From the NCBI GenBank assembly GCA_963601915.1, contig CAVCGL010000020.1:1-39762 (forward strand): DNA of 39,762 nucleotides, read 5' to 3'. This DNA is from Butyricicoccus_A sp963601915. Lineage in GTDB: Bacteria; Bacillota; Clostridia; Oscillospirales; Butyricicoccaceae. Position 1 is the first letter of the stretch, and each line of letters starts with the position of its first letter. The notes under the pieces are model-generated. The model searched no databases and was not told where the DNA came from. It saw only the letters and a program-made list of their open reading frames with translations. The position numbers and the translations under genes were made by a program. Shown in pieces: positions 32,508 through 39,762 of this stretch.

Positions 32508-33092
32508 ATGACAGAGCAAGAAAAACGAGACTTGGGTCTCTGGTATGACGCCAATTATGACCCCAGCATTTTACAAGAGCGCGAACTCGCAGATATGCTG
32601 TGCTTTCAGTTCAACAATACGCCGCCCAATCAAGCACAAAAACAACAGGAGATTCTCCGCACGCTGATGCCGAAACTCGGACAGTCCGTTGTGATTCTCT
32701 CTCCGTTCTATACTGATTATGGGTACCACTGCACGATTGGAGAGGGTTCCTTTCTCAATCACGGTGCATATCTGATGGACTGCGCACCAATCACTATCGG
32801 TTCGCACTGTTTTATCGGCCCAAACTGCGGCATGTATACCGCCATTCATCCCATGCTTCCGGACGAGCGCAATCGGGGATTGGAATGCGCGAAGCCGATC
32901 ACGCTGGGCGATAACGTTTGGCTCGGCGGTGATGTCACGATTCTCCCCGGTGTGACCATCGGAAGCGGAAGCGTCATTGGTGCCGGAAGCGTTGTCACCA
33001 AAGACATTCCCGCCGGTGTGCTGGCACACGGCAATCCCTGCCGCGTCATTCGCCCGCTCACAGAAGACGATCATATTGCAAAGCCAGTGTAA
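32508..33092 (+). CDS. Sugar O-acetyltransferase (maltose/galactoside acetyltransferase type)
   Basis: This 194-residue left-handed beta-helix (hexapeptide repeat) enzyme transfers acetyl from acetyl-CoA to a sugar hydroxyl. The N-terminal helical Mac domain (EKRDLGLWYDANYDPSI) is present. Repeats run from GYHCTIGEGSFLNHGAYLMD to GAGSVVTKDIPAGVLAHGNP. The catalytic His lies in YTAIHPM. Family: LacA/Maa; its substrate cannot be told. The ATG has AAAGGAG 7 nt upstream. It is divergent from the AraC gene. Confidence 0.92.
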   Translation: MTEQEKRDLGLWYDANYDPSILQERELADMLCFQFNNTPPNQAQKQQEILRTLMPKLGQSVVILSPFYTDYGYHCTIGEGSFLNHGAYLMDCAPITIGSHCFIGPNCGMYTAIHPMLPDERNRGLECAKPITLGDNVWLGGDVTILPGVTIGSGSVIGAGSVVTKDIPAGVLAHGNPCRVIRPLTEDDHIAKPV

Positions 33093-33105
33093 GTTTTATA
33101 AATAG

Positions 33106-33133
33106 AAAGAGCAGCTCATCGAGCTGCTCTTTT
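33106..33133. terminator. Bidirectional terminator after the acetyltransferase gene
   Basis: AAAGAGCAGCTC (33106-33117) and GAGCTGCTCTTTT (33121-33133) form a perfect stem with a 3-nt loop. It lies 1 bp past the stop of the convergent membrane protein gene and can serve both. Confidence 0.88.
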
Positions 33134-33134
33134 G

Positions 33135-35192
33135 CTATTTGCGATAGACACTCATATAAAGATCCGTCTGCTTTTTCATATCGCCGATTGTCATCGTGCC
33201 GGTATACGAATCCAGGCTCATGCCGGAACTCGTCCACAAGCTCATATCCTGCGCCGAGCCCGCATGTTTGGTGATGGACAGCGTATATCCGTTTTTGTCC
33301 GCCTGCTGTACGCCGGTATCCAGATAAACGTTGCTCTCATTTTCAATCCTATCCGGTGTAATAGTCGTTTCATAGACAACCTGTCCCGCCGCATTGCGCA
33401 GCTGCACGGCAAAATCGGCAGTCTCCTGCGATGCACCGAGCACGCCCGCCTGCGTGCGAATTTTTAACCGAATCGTATCAAACGAGTGATTGGGGTAAAA
33501 GGTCTGCGTCACGGTCTCTCCGTCAAACAAAGACACCGGTTCAATCCATGTACTGCCATAGCTCCGAATCACATATTTCGGTGTCTGCGAGCGCGCCGCG
33601 GCAGTGCGCTGTACATTGCCGGATCCGACCAGCACAGCCGCCCAAATAGCACACAAGCCAATCCGCGCCGCAAGCCGTCTCTGCTTCTGTTCCGGCACCG
33701 GCAGCGTATGTCCTCCCGCCAGCAGGAAAAAGAACGGCAAAAACGAAATCGCATATGCCGATTTCACTTCCCAGAACAGGTAAAAGACAATGCCACCCAG
33801 AATAACCGTCATCAGCAGGAAATCATACGTCAGCACCGTGCGCCGACCGAGCTGCCGCAGTAAATTCCACACCGTCATCAGCAGAATCGACAACCAAAAG
33901 CACTGGCTGTAATATTTTATGGCAAAACTGCGTCCACCAATCAAGTGCTGATACACCCAGCTGTAACCTTCCATCTGGTTGAGGCGGCGGCTCATCTGGA
34001 ACCAGCCGTCTCCCCAAGTGGTCGCGGTCTTTTTCAGCCACAGCTTTGCCGTTCCCTCGATGCCGAGATTGCGATAGTTCTGTATCGTTTTTTCCCGTGT
34101 CACCGGTCCTTTTTTATCGTCCGGCAGAGTCAGTGTAAATTTATCATCCGCTTCATTGTATACGCCCTTGCCATGCGAGCCCATCATCAGCCAATGGGTC
34201 AGCGGATAATTGGCGTGAGAGACCGAACCAAACGCCTGCTGACACCGATTGGATACGATGATCTGTGTGCCTGCGGCTATGGCAGCCATCAGCACAAACG
34301 CCGCCATACGCGGTGCCAGTTTCTTGATGTTCCAAGGTCTATGCCGGAGCTTTGGCATGACATAAAAGAACCATCCAACCAGAAATGCCAGCACGGGAAA
34401 AATCGCTGTCGGGCGAATCTGATATCCCAGCACTGTGACAACAGCACCAATGCAGCCGAGCAGCAGCTTTTGTTTCGGATTTTCTATCTGATACAAGCAT
34501 ACGCCAAGATAAAACAGAATCATGGCGAACGGGACACTCAAGGTATTGGAATACACCCAGAACGTCATAATATAATAAACCGGATTACAGACAAACAGCA
34601 CCAGCACTTTCACTGCCGTCGCGCCGCCGCGCATGCGTCGGGCAATCAAGCAGGAAAAGATACAGCCAACCACCAAACAAGCAGCGTTGAGAATGTACAC
34701 CGCCCGATACAAATCCGTCACGCCCAAGGCATCCATGCCGCGGAAAAACCAAACAAAAAACAGCGTGAGCAAATAGTTATTTCCATATTTAGAAAAGTAT
34801 GTCACATACACGCTGTCCGGATGAAGGATATTGGTGTCGGTTCGCGCCATATACAGGGCTTGATCCAGCAGCGAGTGGCTGTCATTGCGCGGAACGATAT
34901 GCAAAACCGAAATCATGCCGACATACACGGCAATCATCACGGCGAACAAACAGGCGGCACACACCATGCGCCTGCGGCGGCTCATGCGGTCAATCGCCGC
35001 AAATAAAACCTGCCATGTTCCCACCAGCAAAACAATGCCGCCGAGAAGCAACAGCGTTTTTTCGCCCTTTGGACAGACTGCCTTTGGAAAAACCTTGAGT
35101 GCACGCCGCCATGTGCTGTATCCGCACCACAGAAGGGCGAGCACGGTTGCCGCCGTCAAAAACTGGTACAGCCGATTTTTATACTTGACCAC
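33135..35192 (-). CDS. Large GT-C-like membrane protein with C-terminal soluble domain
   Basis: The 685-residue protein has about a dozen hydrophobic helices (residues 9-520) and a C-terminal extracytoplasmic region of about 150 residues. An Asp in the first outer loop (VPRNDSHSLLDQA, Asp104) and the overall layout match GT-C enzymes that use lipid-linked sugars (GT39/PMT-like or cell-surface polysaccharide types). The tail (FDGETVTQTFYPNHSFD and VYETTITPDRIEN) looks like a beta-sandwich carbohydrate-binding module. The start is GTG with AGAAGG 8 nt upstream; an in-frame stop precludes a longer protein. No other polysaccharide genes are close. The donor, acceptor and true activity are unknown. 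Confidence 0.75.
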   Translation of the reverse strand: MVKYKNRLYQFLTAATVLALLWCGYSTWRRALKVFPKAVCPKGEKTLLLLGGIVLLVGTWQVLFAAIDRMSRRRRMVCAACLFAVMIAVYVGMISVLHIVPRNDSHSLLDQALYMARTDTNILHPDSVYVTYFSKYGNNYLLTLFFVWFFRGMDALGVTDLYRAVYILNAACLVVGCIFSCLIARRMRGGATAVKVLVLFVCNPVYYIMTFWVYSNTLSVPFAMILFYLGVCLYQIENPKQKLLLGCIGAVVTVLGYQIRPTAIFPVLAFLVGWFFYVMPKLRHRPWNIKKLAPRMAAFVLMAAIAAGTQIIVSNRCQQAFGSVSHANYPLTHWLMMGSHGKGVYNEADDKFTLTLPDDKKGPVTREKTIQNYRNLGIEGTAKLWLKKTATTWGDGWFQMSRRLNQMEGYSWVYQHLIGGRSFAIKYYSQCFWLSILLMTVWNLLRQLGRRTVLTYDFLLMTVILGGIVFYLFWEVKSAYAISFLPFFFLLAGGHTLPVPEQKQRRLAARIGLCAIWAAVLVGSGNVQRTAAARSQTPKYVIRSYGSTWIEPVSLFDGETVTQTFYPNHSFDTIRLKIRTQAGVLGASQETADFAVQLRNAAGQVVYETTITPDRIENESNVYLDTGVQQADKNGYTLSITKHAGSAQDMSLWTSSGMSLDSYTGTMTIGDMKKQTDLYMSVYRK

Positions 35193-35345
35193 AGCACCAG
35201 CCTTCTTTCTGACAGGAATTCCCTCTCATACGCTCCATTCCTTCCACTTGAGATTTTAGCCATTTCATTATGCACCAATTCCTTGAAAAAATCATGAATT
35301 TCCGTGATATTTTTCCTTAAGATTTCTTAATTTTCTCAAAAGATA

Positions 35346-35375
35346 AACAGCCAAGGCTTTTTCGCCTTGGCTGTT
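35346..35375 (-). terminator. Terminator of the kinase-lipoprotein-regulator operon
   Basis: AACAGCCAAGGC (35346-35357) pairs with GCCTTGGCTGTT (35364-35375). On the minus strand TTATCTTTTG follows. The remaining gap to 35193 is A/T-rich and holds no clear promoter box for the membrane protein gene. Confidence 0.85.
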
Positions 35376-35404
35376 ATGGTACCTGCACAAAATATTTTCC
35401 AATA

Positions 35405-36889
35405 TTATGCATTGATTTTGCGGTATTCCTGCGGCGTCATGCCGGTAACGCGCTTAAACATCTTGCAAAAATGCCGATTGTCCCGATACCCCGCCTGTCT
35501 GCCGATTTCCTTGACTTTGTCTCCGGTTTGCAGCAGCAGTTCCTTTGCCCGATTGATGCGGCACGAGGTTAAGTACTCGGAAAACGTAATATCAGTCTCT
35601 TTATGAAAAATAAAGCTGAGATATGCCGCGTTGAGATGGACGGCATCCGACGCATCGTTGAGCGAGATATTATCCTGATAATTTTTCTGTACGAATCGGA
35701 TCGCCTGTGCCACCGGTTCACTATACTGTGACAGATCCGGCAGCAGCTCCTCACAAAACGCCAAAAACGCCTGCTCCTGTCCTTCCAGCTCAGAAAAATG
35801 TTGCGGCGCTTCCTGTACCGAAAGTCCCGCCCTGCGCTGTGCCTGCATCATCCATTCCCTGACCAAATGAGACTGGGTGTGCTGCGAAGCAAATGCCTCC
35901 AAGGCCTGTGTATATCCGGCGCGGATGGCATTGCCATCGCGCCGTTCCATATACGCCGCGATATTGTCACAAAACGTCCGCGCTTCTTCCGGAATCACGC
36001 GATGGGAAGGGCAGCACTGCCACGCATAGCAAATCGCTTGCGGTTCATAAAATGTCGCTTCCAAGGCATCCAGCGCCCGTTCCCAGCAGGCAGCCGGTTC
36101 CATTCCAAAATCCGGTGCATCGCTGACGCCAATGCGGACTTCCGCCGCCAAATACTGGTCGGTATTATGCGCCAAGACTGCCGCCACCTGTGCCAGCGCT
36201 TCCTGCCGCTCTGCCCGGCTTTCCCCTTTGCGAAAATCAAAGACAACTGCGTATAATTCCCGCCGCACATGGGCACTGCGAATGCAATGATCCTGTCGGG
36301 CGCTGTCTTGGCACACCTGCAAAAACGATGCCTGAAAGCGTTCCTGCTGTTCCATCGGAAGAATCGCCACGCGTTTATCATAGTCTTTGATGCGAATTGC
36401 AAGCGCTGCACGAATGCGAAAGGTGCTCTGTTCCTGTGGCTGTGCCGTGCCCTTGAGCTGCCGGACAATGTCCGCCCGCTCCTTTTCCGGGTCATATTGT
36501 CCCGGCAGCGGCTGTACAATCGTTTTTTCCAGTTCAGACAGCAGCTTGAGCATACTCTCTTCTGTCAGCAAATTTTTGAGTACATATTCGTCTGCGCCGA
36601 GCTTCATTGCCTCTCGAACATACTCAAAATCATCATGACAGCTGAGCACCACAATTTTCGCCGGATTATTTTCCTTTTTCAATCGCCGAATCAGCGTAAT
36701 GCCATCCATGACCGGCATACTGATGTCTGTGATGATAATATCCGGCTGATATTCCTCAGCCATCTCTAAGGCTTGTTCTCCATCCTGCGCCGCGCCGACT
36801 AACGAATATCCGTGTGCCGTCCAATTGGTCAGTCGAGACAAAAAGGTTCGCACCAGAAAGTCATCATCCACCAGCAAAATCTTTATCAT
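35405..36889 (-). CDS. YesN-type response regulator (receiver plus AraC HTH)
   Basis: The 494-residue cytoplasmic regulator has an N-terminal receiver (1-120) with the acidic Asp8-Asp10 and phospho-acceptor Asp55 in TDISMPVMDG, and Lys in VLKNL. A middle region (150-380) is of the kind seen in YesN relatives. The C-terminal AraC-type HTH (395-494) has ISLNDASDAVHLNAAYLS and CKMFKRVTGMTPQEYRK. It overlaps the lipoprotein gene by 4 bp (ATGA), the last gene of a kinase-lipoprotein-regulator unit. It is expected to activate sugar transport genes, probably those just outside the right edge. Confidence 0.93.
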   Translation of the reverse strand: MIKILLVDDDFLVRTFLSRLTNWTAHGYSLVGAAQDGEQALEMAEEYQPDIIITDISMPVMDGITLIRRLKKENNPAKIVVLSCHDDFEYVREAMKLGADEYVLKNLLTEESMLKLLSELEKTIVQPLPGQYDPEKERADIVRQLKGTAQPQEQSTFRIRAALAIRIKDYDKRVAILPMEQQERFQASFLQVCQDSARQDHCIRSAHVRRELYAVVFDFRKGESRAERQEALAQVAAVLAHNTDQYLAAEVRIGVSDAPDFGMEPAACWERALDALEATFYEPQAICYAWQCCPSHRVIPEEARTFCDNIAAYMERRDGNAIRAGYTQALEAFASQHTQSHLVREWMMQAQRRAGLSVQEAPQHFSELEGQEQAFLAFCEELLPDLSQYSEPVAQAIRFVQKNYQDNISLNDASDAVHLNAAYLSFIFHKETDITFSEYLTSCRINRAKELLLQTGDKVKEIGRQAGYRDNRHFCKMFKRVTGMTPQEYRKINA

Positions 36890-37857
36890 GTTTCTCTTCC
36901 CTCTTTGTAATACTCTGATAAAAAGCTCTTGACATTTGTTTGAATAATCACACGATTCTCCACATACGTGTGTTCTTCTACTGTTTTCCCATTCATGGCA
37001 TCCACCATCGTCTCGATGGTTCGATAGCCGATCTCATATCCGTTTTGGCTGACCATCGCCAAAATATCCCCGTCCTGCACAGCAGTCAGCGCATCACTCT
37101 GCGTATCTACACCGACCAAGCGAATCGTGTCCAAGCCGCCGCGTTTTTTCTGCTGCAATGCGCCAATTGTCATCATCGCACTGGTACAAAATACCGCGTC
37201 TAAATCCGGATACGTCTCTGCGAGCCGTTCCATCTCCCGCCGCGCTCCAGCGCTGCTGCTGTTGTTGACGCGGCAGATCTCTGTCAATTCAAAATCGGTA
37301 TGATCGCGGATATAATCTTCAAAACCTTCTACACGCCGGTTGTGTGTCGTTTGCTCCTCACTGCCTGCAATCACGGCAACCTTTGCACCGAATTTTGCCG
37401 GCATCTGCGTCTGCAGGGTCTCTGCCGCCATCTTTCCAATCAGCGTATTGTCTGAACCAATATACGGCATTCCAATGGGAGCATTGACCTCTTCGTCAAT
37501 ATACATGGTTTTGATTCCCTGCTCTCTCGCGTGCACCATGTATTCCTGCGCCGCTACGGCATCGCAGGGCGCAACAGCCAGCGCATCCGGCTGCGAGTCT
37601 ATGGCATCCTGCAGCATGTCCAGTTGTGTATCGGTATCACTTTCCTGTTTCGGATACAAAATGGTCAGCGAAATGTTTTTATCATTTGCCGCCTGACGCA
37701 GGCCGTCTGCCACCTCCATCCAATGAATCGAATCCATCGCCTTTAAAATAACAACGACTCGTTTTCGATTTTCCTCCATGGTGTTGTTTTTCTGCGACAC
37801 ACATCCCGTCAGCAAAACGCAAACTATTAAAAATAGACAAACCAATCTTTTCTTCAT
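36886..37857 (-). CDS. Sugar-binding lipoprotein (periplasmic binding protein family)
   Basis: This 323-residue lipoprotein has signal peptide MKKRLVCLFLIVCVLLTGC with lipobox Cys19, then a LacI/ribose-binding-protein-like domain (peripla_BP_4 style: ILKAMDSIHWMEVADGLRQA, ALAVAPCDA, VAVIAGSEEQTTHNRRVEGF, VGVDTQSDAL, VSQNGYEIGYR). It lies between kinase and regulator, 9 bp and -4 bp from them, and not next to a permease, so it likely hands a sugar signal to the kinase as XylFII does to LytS, rather than feeding a transporter. The ligand is unknown. Confidence 0.9.
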   Translation of the reverse strand: MKKRLVCLFLIVCVLLTGCVSQKNNTMEENRKRVVVILKAMDSIHWMEVADGLRQAANDKNISLTILYPKQESDTDTQLDMLQDAIDSQPDALAVAPCDAVAAQEYMVHAREQGIKTMYIDEEVNAPIGMPYIGSDNTLIGKMAAETLQTQMPAKFGAKVAVIAGSEEQTTHNRRVEGFEDYIRDHTDFELTEICRVNNSSSAGARREMERLAETYPDLDAVFCTSAMMTIGALQQKKRGGLDTIRLVGVDTQSDALTAVQDGDILAMVSQNGYEIGYRTIETMVDAMNGKTVEEHTYVENRVIIQTNVKSFLSEYYKEGRET

Positions 37858-37866
37858 ATTGCCACC

Positions 37867-39546
37867 TCATATCGTATACTCTTCCGCATCATACGAAATA
37901 GGAAGCAAAATCACGGCTGTCGTTCCGTTTCCCTTTTCCGAATAAAATCGCAGCTCTGCATTTTTTCCGTAATACAACCGCAGCCGTTCTCGAATATTGC
38001 TGACGCCGATGCCGCTGAATTTGCTCTTTCTCTGTCCGTCCAACAGCTTTTGAATTTCCTCCGGTGTCATGCCGTCTCCGTGATCCTCTACTTTAATCGC
38101 CAAGGCTCCGGTATCACACAGCACAGAGATGGCAATCCGGTTATTTTGCTTGCGGTGGTCGATGCCGTGCAAAATTGCATTTTCGACAAGCGGCTGAATG
38201 AGAAGCCGCGGCACATAGCAAGCTTCTGCTTCCGGCTGCAAATCAAACGTCACTTGAAAGCAATCGGCATAGCGGAACTGCTGGAGCTTGACATAATTCT
38301 GTACCATGTGAATTTCCTGCTTGACGGTAATAAATGCGCCGCGGTCACTCGCGCTGAGCTGAAGCAGCTCAATAAATGCTTCCAGCAAATCCGCCGTATT
38401 TTGCGATCCCTGCAAAATCGCCTCATATTTGATGGAATTCAGCGTGTTATACATAAAATGCGGCGTAATTTGATACTGCAATGCTTCGATTTCCGCTTCC
38501 TTTTTCAGCATTTTCTCCGTGACCAGCTCTTCAATCAGGCCTTCGATCTGCGCAATCATGCTGTTAAATCCCTGTGACAGCTGTCCGATCTCATCGTCTT
38601 GATAGACAACCGCTCGTACTTTGAGATCGCCGCCGCTGACCAATTGCATACTGCTCCGCAGCTCTTCCATCGGTTTCATCAAATAGCGAACCACGAAGAA
38701 GATCAAAACGGCAAATGCCACATTGAGAAAAACGGCAATCAATAGAATGCGATTGCGCACAGTGCGCAGCGGCTCGGTCACCTGCGACTGCTGCGCAATA
38801 GACACAATATGATAATCGGTCGTCGGCATCGCAACATCCGTCACGAGCATTCCGCTGTCCGACCATGTAATCTGCGTATTCAAGCTGTAAATATCCGCCG
38901 CGGATAAAATGCGGTCGCCATCCAAAATAAATCGTTCCGTATCTTGATTGCTTTCGCTTTGCAGACAATTGAAAAAGATTTCTCTTTCATTGACACCAAC
39001 CGTAATTTGTGCCAGCTCTTCTCCGCCGAACGCAATGGCTTTTCTGGAATAAAAAAACAAATTATCCTGCGTGACCGATGTCACATCTCTGGCATATACC
39101 GGAGACAGCTTGTTGGTATTGTTGTCCGGCAGCATCTGCTGCAGCGTCTGCGCGATTTCGTCTGTCACCTGTAATTCCGTCAGGCCGTTGGTATTGACCT
39201 TGAGCAGCATTTGTCTGCTCGGCAGATAACAGCTGATGCTGTCAATATTTTGATTTTTGCTCCGATAGGCATCTAACATTCTGCTGATGTCGTCGATGTC
39301 TTGTCTCTGTATGCTCTCTCGAAGCTGCTCATCATTGACCGCATACACGCAGGCACTGTAGGCGTCCAACATCGTGTTGTCAAACAGCTTGGCGCACGCG
39401 GTGAGCTGCTGCATCTGTGCTTGGGTGTAATTCTCCTGAACAGTCTGCGCAGATTGTTGGTAAAAGACCATGGACAACACACAGGTAATCGCCATAGATA
39501 CAGTGATGATGGTCAAACTGATTTTGGCTCGAAAGCTGAGATGCAT
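37867..39546 (-). CDS. YesM/LytS-type sensor histidine kinase
   Basis: The 559-residue membrane kinase has TM1 (about 8-29), an extracytoplasmic sensor region (30-265, Cache-like), TM2 (266-287), HAMP (288-345), then the His_kinase domain with His363 in QITPHFMYNTLN. The ATPase part has QPLVENAILHGI, EDHGDGM and SGIGVSNIRERL. The ATG at 39546 has AAAGGTGGG 6 nt upstream; a longer frame starts 9 codons earlier without a site. It is first gene of the unit and partners the downstream YesN regulator. The preceding gene tail is separated by a terminator and promoter. Confidence 0.94.
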   Translation of the reverse strand: MHLSFRAKISLTIITVSMAITCVLSMVFYQQSAQTVQENYTQAQMQQLTACAKLFDNTMLDAYSACVYAVNDEQLRESIQRQDIDDISRMLDAYRSKNQNIDSISCYLPSRQMLLKVNTNGLTELQVTDEIAQTLQQMLPDNNTNKLSPVYARDVTSVTQDNLFFYSRKAIAFGGEELAQITVGVNEREIFFNCLQSESNQDTERFILDGDRILSAADIYSLNTQITWSDSGMLVTDVAMPTTDYHIVSIAQQSQVTEPLRTVRNRILLIAVFLNVAFAVLIFFVVRYLMKPMEELRSSMQLVSGGDLKVRAVVYQDDEIGQLSQGFNSMIAQIEGLIEELVTEKMLKKEAEIEALQYQITPHFMYNTLNSIKYEAILQGSQNTADLLEAFIELLQLSASDRGAFITVKQEIHMVQNYVKLQQFRYADCFQVTFDLQPEAEACYVPRLLIQPLVENAILHGIDHRKQNNRIAISVLCDTGALAIKVEDHGDGMTPEEIQKLLDGQRKSKFSGIGVSNIRERLRLYYGKNAELRFYSEKGNGTTAVILLPISYDAEEYTI

Positions 39547-39590
39547 ATTCTTCCCACCTTTCTTCGTCTGCATCTATCTTTGTATATCTT

Positions 39591-39599
39591 ATTATATCA
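39591..39599 (-). promoter_or_regulatory. Promoter of the kinase operon (extended -10)
   Basis: On the minus strand TGA-TATAAT is an extended -10 with a poor -35 (TTTCAA) 17 bp upstream. It lies just past the terminator of the preceding gene. Confidence 0.6.
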
Positions 39600-39611
39600 T
39601 ACGGTCCATCT

Positions 39612-39652
39612 CTTTGAAAGCAAACAAAGGTTCGCGGCAAATGCCGCGAACC
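39612..39652 (-). terminator. Terminator of the partial upstream gene
   Basis: GGTTCGCGGCA (39629-39639) pairs with TGCCGCGAACC (39642-39652) around AA. On the minus strand TTTGTTTGCTTTC follows. Confidence 0.8.
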
Positions 39653-39688
39653 CATATCGAGTAAGAAGAATGAGAGATAGATTGTATA

Positions 39689-39762
39689 TTACTTAGCCTT
39701 AGCTGCAGCTTCCTTGCGGCGAGCCTTAACAGCCATGGACTCACGGGTGACATCGAGCAGAA
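39689..39762 (-). CDS. C-terminal end of an unidentified gene (possible sugar ABC permease)
   Basis: Only the last 24 codons are inside: LLDVTRESMAVKARRKEAAAKAK then stop (TAA at 39689-39691). The basic tail after a hydrophobic start fits the cytoplasmic end of a membrane permease such as MglC/RbsC-type subunits, and the sugar-sensing operon next door supports that. The family cannot be confirmed from this fragment. Confidence 0.4.
   Translation of the reverse strand, partial: LLDVTRESMAVKARRKEAAAKAK

Noticed and set aside
35193..35262. Possible 16-codon leader peptide before the GT-C-like gene (minus strand, good purine-rich site)
   Set aside because: Too short and without attenuator structure; cannot be told from chance.

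Overview
The window looks like chromosomal DNA of a moderately GC-balanced, anaerobic Firmicute of class Clostridia, most likely a gut Oscillospirales (Butyricicoccus/Agathobaculum-like). This is an inference from gene order and protein style: murB-rapZ-yvcK-whiA-dnaE-pfkA, hprK, zinc-ribbon L28 and L32, and YesM/YesN-type two-component proteins. I could not run any search. No tRNA, rRNA, IS element, phage gene or CRISPR array is visible inside the window.

Left part (1-20.7 kb) is mostly housekeeping. Three tandem near-consensus sigma-A promoters point out of the left edge and probably drive an rRNA operon. metA reads rightward from a divergent promoter. A leftward block follows: murB, rapZ, yvcK, whiA, dnaE, pfkA and an SDR reductase. 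Next come a PPP-family phosphatase (+), hprK (-), rpmB (+), the der-plsY-gpsA operon (-), and rpmF with a DUF177/YceD gene (-). A rightward trio encodes an RluA-type pseudouridine synthase, a GT2 glycosyltransferase with half a GtrA domain, and a 57-residue Cys-containing protein. azlCD (-) encodes a branched-chain amino acid exporter. Convergent and adjacent genes are separated by strong intrinsic terminators.

Middle part (20.7-24.5 kb) holds a Zn/Cd/Pb P1B-ATPase with a striking His/Asp/Cys-rich linker made of six 25-residue repeats between two heavy-metal-binding domains. Its promoter carries an ArsR/SmtB-type operator, but no regulator gene is in the window. A divergent HAD hydrolase follows.

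Right part (24.6-32.4 kb) is a myo-inositol catabolic locus, all leftward: an AraC regulator, then iolD, iolB and an iron-dependent alcohol dehydrogenase, then iolE and iolG. The iolD and iolE promoter regions share several conserved sequence blocks at matching distances from the -10 box, which suggests common control by the adjacent AraC protein. The iron dehydrogenase suggests that malonate semialdehyde is reduced, in line with fermentative inositol use. The iolD-iolB gap holds a complex nested fold.

Right end (32.5-39.8 kb) holds a hexapeptide-repeat acetyltransferase, a large GT-C-like membrane protein, and a likely three-component sugar-sensing operon: YesM/LytS-type kinase, sugar-binding lipoprotein, YesN-type regulator. 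Upstream of it is the tail of an unidentified gene that may be a sugar permease.
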